The notes under the pieces: model-generated
Database searches by the model: none
What the model saw: the letters and a program-made list of their open reading frames with translations, nothing else
Told to the model about the DNA's origin: nothing
In this document: positions 57,204 to 64,000 of the stretch, in pieces
Layout: each line of letters opens with the position of its first letter
Numbering within the stretch: position 1 is the stretch's first letter
Position numbers and translations under genes: made by a program
Assembly (NCBI GenBank): GCA_963804495.1
Contig: CAWDQN010000014.1
Coordinates: forward strand, 62,001 to 126,000
Reading direction: 5' to 3'
Source of the DNA: Rhodovastum sp963804495
GTDB lineage: Bacteria; Pseudomonadota; Alphaproteobacteria; Acetobacterales; Acetobacteraceae
Length of the DNA: 64,000 nucleotides

Positions 57204-58814
57204 ATGGACGGTGAAGTCAATGGCATTCTTCCCGTGGGCAAACCAGTGATGAGCAGTCGCCGCGTCGCCGTGATCGGCGCCGGGATCGGTGAACTCGTGG
57301 CGGCGCTCGAACTCGCCGCGCGCGGCCTGGATGTGCTGGTGCTGGAGCGTGCCGGCGCCCCGGGCGGCAAGCTGCGCGTGGTGGAAGCGGGCGGCGCGCG
57401 GATCGATTCCGGGCCCACGGTGTTCACCCTGCGGCCGGTGTTCGAGGAAATTTTCGCCGCCTGCGGCGAATCTCTGGACGCACACCTTATCCTGCGGCCG
57501 CTCGACCGGCTGGCGCGCCACGCCTGGGGCCCGCGCGACCGGCTGGACCTGTTCGCCGATGCCGAGCGGTCTGCCGACGCCATCGGGGCCTTGGCCGGCG
57601 CGGCGGACGCCGCCGGCTACCGCACGTTCTGTGCCCGCGCGCGGCGCATCTATGGCACGTTGGAGCATCGGTTCATCCGCGCCGCGCGGCCCAGCCTGCT
57701 GTCGCTGTGCATCGACCATGGGCCGCGCGGCCTGCTCGACGTGATGCGCCTGTCGCCTTACACGCGCCTGTGGCGGGCGCTCGGGCAGCATTTCCGCGAC
57801 CTGCGGCTGCGCCAGTTGTTCGGCCGTTACGCCACCTATTCGGGCTGCTCGCCCTTCCTCGCGCCGGCCACGCTGATGCTGATCGCGCATGTCGAGCAAC
57901 AAGGCGTCTGGGCGGTCGAGGGCGGCATGCAACGCATCGCCACCGCGTTGGCGGGGCTGGCGGCGGCGCGCGGCGCGCGGTTCCGCTATGGCTGCGCGGT
58001 CGAGGAAGTGCTGGTCGAGGGTGGTCGCGCCTCCGGCGTGCGGCTGGCCGACGGCGAGCGGGTCGGCGTCGACGCGGTGGTGGTGAATGCCGGCGTGACC
58101 GCGCTCGGCAGCGGCCTGCTGGGAGCAGCCGCGGCGCGGGCGGCGCCGGGCGCACATCGGGCGCCGCGGTCGATGTCGGCGCTGACGTGGTCGATGCTGG
58201 CCGAGACCGAAGGCTTTCCGCTGCTGCACCACAATGTGTTCTTTGGCGACGGCTACGCCGCCGAGTTCGATGACGTGTTCCGCCGCCGGGTTCTGCCCGC
58301 CTCGCCCACCGTCTATGTTTGTGCCCAGGATCGCGCCGGCAGCGAGGCCATGGCCCCTGCCGGCGCGGAGCGGTTGTTCTGTCTCGTCAATGCGCCGTCC
58401 AACGGCGATACAAACCCCTTCGGCGCCGCGGAGATCAGGCAATGCGAGGAGCGGACCTTCAGCCGCCTGGAACGGTGCGGCCTGCACGTGCGGCCGCGCC
58501 CGGACAGCATGGTGACAACGACGCCAGCGGCGTTCGAGCGTCTGTTCCCGGGGACGGGGGGAGCGCTGTACGGCCGGACGCTGCATCACCCGTTCGCGTC
58601 ATTCCGGCGCCCGGGAGCGAGGAGCCACCTTCCGGGCCTGTATCTGGCCGGGGGCGGTACCCATCCGGGGCCGGGGCTGCCGATGGCGGCCTTGTCGGGC
58701 CGGATGGCGGCATCCAGCCTGCTCGCGGACCTGCCTTCGACCAGCCTGTCCCGCCAGGCGGCTACGCCTGGTGGTATGTCGACGCGCTCAGTGACGATGG
58801 GCAGCACGGGCTGA
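57204..58814 (+). CDS. crtD: Hydroxyneurosporene (methoxyneurosporene) desaturase
   Basis: This FAD-dependent 3,4-desaturase of the CrtI family has 536 residues; the ATG at 57249 (MSSRRVAVIGAG) is an alternative start. The dinucleotide motif reads GAGIGEL, so the third Gly of GxGxxG is Glu (codon GAA), unlike the normal GAGIGGL. The rest is normal: DSGPTVFTLRPVFE, FGRYATYSGCSPF and the C-terminal LYLAGGGTHPGPGLPMAALSGRMAA. Its 3' end overlaps crtC. Confidence 0.93.
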   Translation: MDGEVNGILPVGKPVMSSRRVAVIGAGIGELVAALELAARGLDVLVLERAGAPGGKLRVVEAGGARIDSGPTVFTLRPVFEEIFAACGESLDAHLILRPLDRLARHAWGPRDRLDLFADAERSADAIGALAGAADAAGYRTFCARARRIYGTLEHRFIRAARPSLLSLCIDHGPRGLLDVMRLSPYTRLWRALGQHFRDLRLRQLFGRYATYSGCSPFLAPATLMLIAHVEQQGVWAVEGGMQRIATALAGLAAARGARFRYGCAVEEVLVEGGRASGVRLADGERVGVDAVVVNAGVTALGSGLLGAAAARAAPGAHRAPRSMSALTWSMLAETEGFPLLHHNVFFGDGYAAEFDDVFRRRVLPASPTVYVCAQDRAGSEAMAPAGAERLFCLVNAPSNGDTNPFGAAEIRQCEERTFSRLERCGLHVRPRPDSMVTTTPAAFERLFPGTGGALYGRTLHHPFASFRRPGARSHLPGLYLAGGGTHPGPGLPMAALSGRMAASSLLADLPSTSLSRQAATPGGMSTRSVTMGSTG

Positions 58815-59656
58815 CCCTGATCGCGTTCATCGGCAATGTGTTCTCGCCTTACTACGCCTGGGCGCGGCGACGCGGCGCCGGCGATCCGTTGCAGCATTGT
58901 GCCTTGAACGTTGCGCTGTACGGCGCGGGCGGCAAGCGCTGGACGCTGACCGAGCGCAATGGCCGCGCGCTGCAGCGCAGCCGCACCCGCCTCGGCATCG
59001 GACCAAGCGCGATGACCTGGGACGGCACGGCGCTGACCGTGCACATCGATGAGTTCACAGCCCCCTTCCCGTCGCGCCTGCGCGGCACGGTGCGCGTGCA
59101 GCCAACTTCCCTGCCGGGTCGCAGCTTCGCGCTGGATGCCGCCGGGCGGCATATCTGGACGCCGATTTCTCCCTGCGCACGCGTCGAGGTGGTACTTGAA
59201 CGCCCGGTGCTGCGGTGGAGCGGCGCGGGGTATTTCGACGCCAACGCGGGCAGCGAGCCGCTGGAGGCCGGATTCCGCAGTTGGGACTGGTCGCGCGCCG
59301 CGCTGCGCCACGGCACGGCGGTACTGTACGACGCGGTGCGCCAGGATGGCAGCACGCGGCTGCTGGCCCTGCGCTTCGACCCCGACGGAGGCGTGCAGAC
59401 CTTCGAGCCGCCGCCCCCGGTCAGGCTGCCGGCAACAACATGGCGGGTCGCCCGCGGCACCCGCGCCGACACGGGCCACGGCGCGGCCGTGGTGGAAACG
59501 CTGGAGGACACGCCTTTCTACGCCCGCTCGCTGCTGCGGACACACCTGTTGGGCGAGGGCGCCACCGCCGTGCATGAAAGCCTGTCGCTGGACCGGTTTC
59601 GCACACCGTGGGTGCAGGCGCTGCTGCCGTTTCGGATGCCGCGGGCTTGGGGGTGA
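58712..59656 (+). CDS. crtC: Hydroxyneurosporene synthase (carotenoid 1,2-hydratase)
   Basis: CrtC adds water to the carotenoid end group before CrtD and CrtF act. Homology begins at about GPAFDQPVPPGGYAWWYVDAL (58727 on) and includes GLTLIAFIGNVFSPYYAWAR, HCALNVALYG and FRSWDWSRA. In this frame there is no ATG, GTG or TTG near the homology start; the nearest upstream is a TTG at 58319, deep inside crtD. The coordinate given uses an ATC at 58712 as a placeholder. The gene overlaps crtD in another frame, so coupled reinitiation, frameshifting or a sequence error is possible. Confidence 0.85.
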   Translation: MQPARGPAFDQPVPPGGYAWWYVDALSDDGQHGLTLIAFIGNVFSPYYAWARRRGAGDPLQHCALNVALYGAGGKRWTLTERNGRALQRSRTRLGIGPSAMTWDGTALTVHIDEFTAPFPSRLRGTVRVQPTSLPGRSFALDAAGRHIWTPISPCARVEVVLERPVLRWSGAGYFDANAGSEPLEAGFRSWDWSRAALRHGTAVLYDAVRQDGSTRLLALRFDPDGGVQTFEPPPPVRLPATTWRVARGTRADTGHGAAVVETLEDTPFYARSLLRTHLLGEGATAVHESLSLDRFRTPWVQALLPFRMPRAWG

Positions 59657-59670
59657 GCCGGGGCGTGAAG

Positions 59671-59842
59671 GGAGGCCAGGGGCTCCGCCCCTGGACCCCG
59701 CCAAGGGCCGAGAGGCCCTTGGAACCCATTGCTTTTTAGCAGTTGTTAGGAGAAGGGGTGAGGAGATGTCACAAACCTCTCCTCACCCCTTCCCCTAACA
59801 ACTGCTTAAAGTAGCGGGGTCCAGGGCAGAGCCCTGGCCTTC
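59671..59842. repeat. Composite hairpin element between convergent crtC and ferredoxin gene
   Basis: In order: hairpin B CCAGGGGC/GCCCCTGG (59676-59694), hairpin A CCAAGGGCC/GGCCCTTGG (59701-59722), a 29-nt inverted repeat with one mismatch (59738-59766 and 59778-59806, 11-nt loop), and hairpin B CCAGGGC/GCCCTGG (59821-59837). The flanking hairpins match the typA/ABC element but the central palindrome has a different sequence. It is a probable bidirectional terminator. Confidence 0.88.
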
Positions 59843-59844
59843 CG

Positions 59845-60213
59845 TCACGCCCCACCAGGCTCCCCGGTAAAGTGGATCACCACCTCCTCATCCCTGGCCA
59901 CGAACTGGCAGGCCAGGCGGAACGGCGGCGGCACATCGCGCACCTCGGCGTCCTCGATTTCCGCCTCGGTGATCTTGCCCAGCGACTTCAGCGTCGCCTT
60001 CTCCTTCTCGGTCAGCGACACGCCCATCTTCGGCTTGCCTTCGACATATTCGACCCGGATCAGGCACGAGCCGCATTCACCGTTGCGGCAATCGTGCGGG
60101 ATTTTCACACCGTTCTTCTCGGCAACCACCAGGATGGTGTGGGTGTCGCCGGCGGTGGCGTAGGCGCGCACGTCGCGATGCAGGGTGGGCGACGAAAACG
60201 CAACGATGGGCAT
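59845..60213 (-). CDS. [2Fe-2S] ferredoxin
   Basis: The protein has 122 residues from the ATG at 60213, with AGGAG upstream. The cluster motif is CRNGECGSC with the fourth Cys in LACQ near residue 101, a plant/chloroplast-type fold. It stands downstream of bchE and bchJ and may donate electrons to a bacteriochlorophyll step; that is inferred from context. A perfect FNR box lies 117 bp upstream. Confidence 0.9.
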   Translation of the reverse strand: MPIVAFSSPTLHRDVRAYATAGDTHTILVVAEKNGVKIPHDCRNGECGSCLIRVEYVEGKPKMGVSLTEKEKATLKSLGKITEAEIEDAEVRDVPPPFRLACQFVARDEEVVIHFTGEPGGA

Positions 60214-60329
60214 GCCTGCTCTCCTGGTGCTGGTGTGGTGCGCTATGCACCCAAAAAGGCCCGTGCCCACGGGCAGCCGGCCGTTTTGTCCGTATCGGAA
60301 CTATTTCGTGTGGATGAGGATCGCGCGCG

Positions 60330-60343
60330 TTGATCCAGATCAA
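60330..60343. promoter_or_regulatory. FNR/FixK box upstream of ferredoxin gene
   Basis: TTGATCCAGATCAA is a perfect TTGAT-N4-ATCAA palindrome. It lies between bchJ and the ferredoxin gene, which suggests a separate anaerobically induced promoter for the latter. Confidence 0.7.
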
Positions 60344-60359
60344 CGCCGCGGTGGCCGGG

Positions 60360-60980
60360 TTACCGCTGCCAGCGTATCTCGAACACGCAGGCAGGCGCGC
60401 CGGTGGCCTGGCATTGTGTCTCGACCACCGTCGCACGGCGGCTGACCAGGGTGCGGTAAAGGTGCTCGAAAGTGGCGGCGTAGTAGTCGCAGACTGGTCC
60501 CTGCGCGGCCAGGCCGCGGCAAAGCGGGCAGCCGGTGAAGGTCAGACGCACCGGGATGCCGGCGTCGGCATGAAAATGGCTGCTGCCGGCGAAGGTCCAG
60601 GCGTGGCCGCCGATGGAGCGCAGCAGCACCAAGCTCGCGAGCCCCGGCGGCAACAGCCGCAGCACGAACTGGGCGGCACGGGGAATGCGGTTGGCCAGCA
60701 AATAGTCGGCGGTGCGTACCCCCGCCTCGCGCGCCACCGACCGCGCCTGCGCCGCCCCCAGCGCCGGTCGCAAGCGCTGGTGCAAGGCAATGACCTCCCG
60801 CTCGTCCACCATCTGGCCGGGCAACGTCTGCAGGTAGTGCGCCACCCCGGCGCTGCCGAAGATTTCCCGCGTCGTCGCCTCGCCGAGTTGCGCACGCAGC
60901 GCCTCGGCGACGCGGATGATGGCGTTGGGACCGATCCGCGCCGGCCCCGCATCCTGGGCCGGCGCGTGGGCGGTGGTCAC
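60360..60980 (-). CDS. bchJ: Bacteriochlorophyll biosynthesis protein BchJ (V4R domain)
   Basis: This 206-residue protein of the V4R family was historically called 4-vinyl reductase; later work on relatives suggests a role in porphyrin handling for the early steps. The C-terminal half has GCPLCRGLAAQGPVCDYYAAT and CQATGAPACVFEI with conserved Cys. It starts 16 bp after bchE and is probably cotranscribed. Confidence 0.9.
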   Translation of the reverse strand: MTTAHAPAQDAGPARIGPNAIIRVAEALRAQLGEATTREIFGSAGVAHYLQTLPGQMVDEREVIALHQRLRPALGAAQARSVAREAGVRTADYLLANRIPRAAQFVLRLLPPGLASLVLLRSIGGHAWTFAGSSHFHADAGIPVRLTFTGCPLCRGLAAQGPVCDYYAATFEHLYRTLVSRRATVVETQCQATGAPACVFEIRWQR

Positions 60981-60996
60981 GTCGTTGCTTTCCGCC

Positions 60997-62794
60997 TCAG
61001 CGCGGCGGCGCCGCGACGGCTTTGTCAGGCACTTTCGGATGGGTAGGCGCCGATGCCACTGGCACGGCCACTCCCGCGTCTTCGTCGTACTGCAGGTGGT
61101 TCGGCGCGCCGCAGGCAGTCACCACGGCGTCTTCGTCGTAGTGCAAATCGTTCGGTGCGCCGCAGGCCGAGATGGTTTCGGACTTGCCGCGTCCCTCCGG
61201 CAACTGCAGGTACTGGCTGTCGTTCGTCGGCGAGCACTTGCCGATGACCGCCGGTGTGCCGGTGAAGTTGATGTCGGCATTCAGATCGGGCCGGTTGCGC
61301 TTGACCGCCTGGATCTGCTCGGCGGTCAGCACCTTGCTCTGATCGAAGCCGAGTTCCCACTCCGACGACATGCCGTTGAACTTCAGGCGCTCGAGATCGT
61401 AGAATTTCTTCTCCCACGTCGTCTTCGCGAACGCCTTCAGGCAGCCGAGCATGTATTTCCGCTTCCACTTGTCGCGGATCCACGGGTAGCCAAACAAGGT
61501 CTTGCGCAGGTAGAAGCGTGCATAGTTCTTCATCACCCCCTTGAGCACCTGCTCGCGGGTCATGGCGTCCGGCTTCATGATGGGCGTGACGAAATTGTAT
61601 TTCGAGTAGTCGCGGACCTCGACCTTGTCGCCCAAATCCTCGAACAGCTCGGCAAACGGCCACGGCGTGTAGCAGTTCCAGTTGACCATGTCGGCTTTCC
61701 AGTCGAGGCCGAGCCGGTAGGTTTCCTCGATGGTCTCCGGGGTCTCGTTCTCCAGCCCCATAATGAATTGCACTTCGGCGACCATGCCGGCGTCGCGCAA
61801 CAGCTTCACCGCCAGCTTATTCTGCTCGATGGTGGTTTCCTTGCGGAACAGGTCGAGCTTCATCTGCGCCGCCGCCTCGGTACCGAGCGACACATGCACC
61901 AGGCCGGCCTTGCGGAACATCGGCAGCAATTCGCGGTCGCGCAGGATGTCGGTGACGCGGGTGTTGATGCCCCAGTGCACCGGCAGGTTACGGGCGATCA
62001 GCTCCTCGCAGAGCCGGATGAATTTCTTGCGGTTGATCGTCGGTTCCTCGTCGGCGAGGATGAAGAAACCGACCTTGTGGTCGCGCACCAGCATCTCGAC
62101 TTCGTCGACGAATTTCTTTGGATCGCGGGTACGGTACCTGGCGCCAGAACTTCCACTGCGAGCAAAACCGGCAGGTGAACGGGCAGCCGCGGGCGAAGTT
62201 CGGCACCGCCACCCGGCAGTTCAGCGGGGTATAGATATATTTGTCCCACTCCAGCAACGACCAGTCCGGCGTCAGGCTGTCGAGGTCCTTGATGACAGGA
62301 TGCGCGGGCGTGGCGACCAATTGGCCATCGTCCAGGAAGGCCAGCCCCTTGATCTCGCGCCGCTTTTCCAGATGGGTGCCATCCTGGATGGCGCGCATCA
62401 GGTTGACGGTGATCTCCTCGCCCTCGCCGCGCACGATGTAGTCGATCCAGGGCGCCTCGCTGAGCACCTGCGCATACATGAAGGTGGGATGGATGCCGCC
62501 GAGGATGGTAATGGCGTTCGGCGCCGCTTCCCGAGCAATCTTCAGGGTGGTCTGCGCCTGATAGATCATCGGCGTGATGGCGGTGGCCATCACCACATCG
62601 GGGTTCAGCGCCCGGATCATCTCGGCGAGCTTGTCGTCCGGGATGTAGTTGGTCATCGCATCGACGAAGCGGATGTTGGTGATGCCCGCCGTCTTCAGCG
62701 CGCCACCGACATAAGCCACCCAGCCCGGCGGCCAGTTCCCGGCAATCTCGGCGCCGCCGGAATGGTAGTTGGGCTGGATCATCATCACGCGCAT
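60997..62794 (-). pseudogene. bchE: Anaerobic Mg-protoporphyrin IX monomethyl ester cyclase, apparent frameshift
   Basis: BchE is the oxygen-independent, B12-binding radical SAM cyclase that forms ring E. The N-terminal B12-type domain (VMMIQPNYHSGGAEIAGNWP) and the cluster motif CPFTCRFC are in one frame. RYRTRDPKKFVDEVEML and all following sequence are in another. They rejoin if one base is removed at about 62141 (WKFWR then RYRTRD), and the full span is one base over a multiple of three. Both halves are otherwise well conserved with no stop. A C-terminal tail has a 17-residue repeat (ACGAPNDLHYDEDAVV). A FNR box lies 64 bp upstream. Confidence 0.92.
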
Positions 62795-62857
62795 GGGCGA
62801 CCTCCCACCAGATCCTGCTGGTTCTTGGAAAAATATCGACTGCGCAACTCAGTCGCC

Positions 62858-62871
62858 TTGATGTAAGTCAA
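62858..62871. promoter_or_regulatory. FNR/FixK box upstream of bchE
   Basis: TTGATGTAAGTCAA fits TTGAY-N4-RTCAA. It lies 64 bp before the bchE start, a position suitable for activation under low oxygen, when the O2-independent cyclase is needed. Confidence 0.7.
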
Positions 62872-62973
62872 GTCTGCCGAGCCCGCGCGTTGGTGCCTGC
62901 GGAACAATCCAGACAGGCTGAGGATTGTTGGCGACGGTGCCGCTCTGAACGCCGGACACTGGCCAGGGGAACA

Positions 62974-63348
62974 TCAGTCCTGCCTGGCCGGCAGCGCCGC
63001 CGGCACCACGTCGCGGTAGCGCGTGGTGATGCTGAACCACACGCCATAGGCCAGCAGCAGGAACAGGAACCCGCCCACGTCGAGCGGTGACAGCAACGAG
63101 TTCTCGCCCAGGCCCACACTGAAGCTGACGGCCCAGAGCGCGGCGAACACCAGCCCGGAGTAGATGACCGGGCGGGCGATCGCCCAGGTCAAGGCGAATT
63201 TCTGGCTGGTGCCGATGTCGAGTTGCAAGCCCTGGGCGCGCGCTTCGCGGCGGGCCGCCCGCGCCCGGTTGCGGCGTTGCAACGCAGTGGCGAACATCCA
63301 CGCGCCGATGGCGAACAAGAGCAGACCTAGCCAGTTCCTGATCGGCAT
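62974..63348 (-). CDS. Small membrane protein in the photosynthesis cluster, unknown function
   Basis: The protein has 124 residues from the ATG at 63348 (GAGGGGG upstream). Three hydrophobic segments lie at ~5-20, ~60-80 and ~92-110, with a basic stretch RRNRARAARREARAQ after the first. It sits between crtB and bchE in the same direction, so it probably shares their transcript. It is not TspO-like and no family is recognised. Confidence 0.75.
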   Translation of the reverse strand: MPIRNWLGLLLFAIGAWMFATALQRRNRARAARREARAQGLQLDIGTSQKFALTWAIARPVIYSGLVFAALWAVSFSVGLGENSLLSPLDVGGFLFLLLAYGVWFSITTRYRDVVPAALPARQD

Positions 63349-63402
63349 TGCCACCCCCTCTTGGATCGACGACCCGGATCGCTTGTCGTTTGATGCCCCA
63401 AT

Positions 63403-64000
63403 TCACCCGGCCGCGCGGGCGCGCATGTCAGGATCGGACCATTCGGCGGACGGCACGACGGCCACGGCCGGCTGGCGGCGCTGCATGCTTTCCATGCGCT
63501 CAAGCTGCTCCAGCTTGGCGAACAGTTGTACCACCCAACCCACCTGCTGCGTAAAGGTCAGGTCGGTGACCGAAGGTGCAGCGGCCAGCTTCACGCGATG
63601 GCGCGCCGGATGCGCAACCACGGCATCGATCAGGAAGCGCGCCTCCGGCAGCGTCGGCGTGGCGTCCTGGCGCACCGGAATGACCGGCGCCGCAAGCGCG
63701 CGCGCCAGCAGGCGCGCCTTGCGCTGCGCCGACACCACGGCGCGCCGCGACACCGAATCATATCCCGCGCGCGCGACCTCACGGCCAATTTCAGCATAGA
63801 GGTAACGTGCCGCCCAGATGCCCGGCTGACAGGCGAGCGGCAGCCGGGCGATGCCGGCACCGGCGCGCGCATACAGCGCGTCGGCCTCGCGCAGCAGGCG
63901 CTTGACGACTTCGGCCAGCGCCCCGTTGAATACCGGATTGGCCAGCCAGGCATCCGGATCGAGGCCGGCCTCGCGCATCCAGTCGCGCGGCAGATACAGT
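63403..64000 (-). CDS. crtB: Phytoene synthase, C-terminal part; 5' end outside window
   Basis: The frame runs off the right edge (the edge reads LYLPRDWMREAGLD). What is seen is the C-terminal half of a squalene/phytoene synthase: LYLPRDWMREAG, ADALYARAGAGIARLP and YAEIGREVARAGYDSVSRRA are typical of bacterial CrtB. It would use the GGPP made by CrtE. The missing part carries both Asp-rich motifs, or at least the first. Confidence 0.92.
   Translation of the reverse strand, partial: LYLPRDWMREAGLDPDAWLANPVFNGALAEVVKRLLREADALYARAGAGIARLPLACQPGIWAARYLYAEIGREVARAGYDSVSRRAVVSAQRKARLLARALAAPVIPVRQDATPTLPEARFLIDAVVAHPARHRVKLAAAPSVTDLTFTQQVGWVVQLFAKLEQLERMESMQRRQPAVAVVPSAEWSDPDMRARAAG

Overview
The window is high-GC DNA from an alphaproteobacterial purple phototroph. 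Gene content (photosynthesis superoperon, hopanoid genes, a YghU-type GST, tightly packed operons) suggests the Rhodospirillales/Acetobacteraceae, perhaps a Rhodopila-like organism. That placement is inference from gene content only; no rRNA or tRNA gene was recognised.

Layout. (1) 1-11863: a cell-envelope operon of a very large protein cut by the left edge, a 1916-residue alpha-2-macroglobulin-like protein and penicillin-binding protein 1C. (2) 12013-14800: a V4R/PAS sensor histidine kinase, the stump of a response regulator and degenerate sequence with an 18-bp tandem repeat. (3) 14792-18559: livHMGF branched-chain amino acid ABC genes without a binding protein, then a decayed IS21-type remnant. 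(4) 19510-34920: mixed housekeeping and hypothetical genes: GST, ParA, bactofilin (frameshifted), EI24 membrane protein, PfkB kinase, TypA, ABC exporter, Nudix, DUF4139, histone H1-like, lytic transglycosylase. (5) 34905-40620: surface-polysaccharide genes (DegT aminotransferase, CapD/WbpM-type dehydratase, WecA-type transferase) with pyrF. (6) 40922-45084: hopanoid genes hpnM-hpnI-hpnJ-hpnK. (7) 46363-64000: the photosynthesis gene cluster.

The photosynthesis cluster has a classical minus-strand superoperon crtE-crtF-bchC-bchX-bchY-bchZ-pufB-pufA-pufL-pufM-pufC, a divergent crtD-crtC pair, and a second minus-strand run crtB - small membrane protein - bchE - bchJ - ferredoxin. Together they make GGPP and phytoene, the late steps of methoxylated carotenoids, chlorophyllide a reduction to bacteriochlorophyllide, and the LH1-reaction centre with its tetrahaem cytochrome. 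Regulation is legible: a TGT-N12-ACA PpsR/CrtJ operator lies on the bchC -35 element, three TGTCA repeats lie between crtE and crtD, and FNR/FixK boxes lie upstream of bchE and of the ferredoxin gene.

The most unusual feature is a repeat family made of two small GC hairpins. Between two convergent gene pairs it flanks a long palindrome whose core sequence differs between copies, and related hairpins supply N-terminal codons of three genes. Three genes (bchE, a bactofilin, a small unknown gene) are each split by what looks like one extra base. These are either real lesions or assembly errors, and the bchE case matters most.
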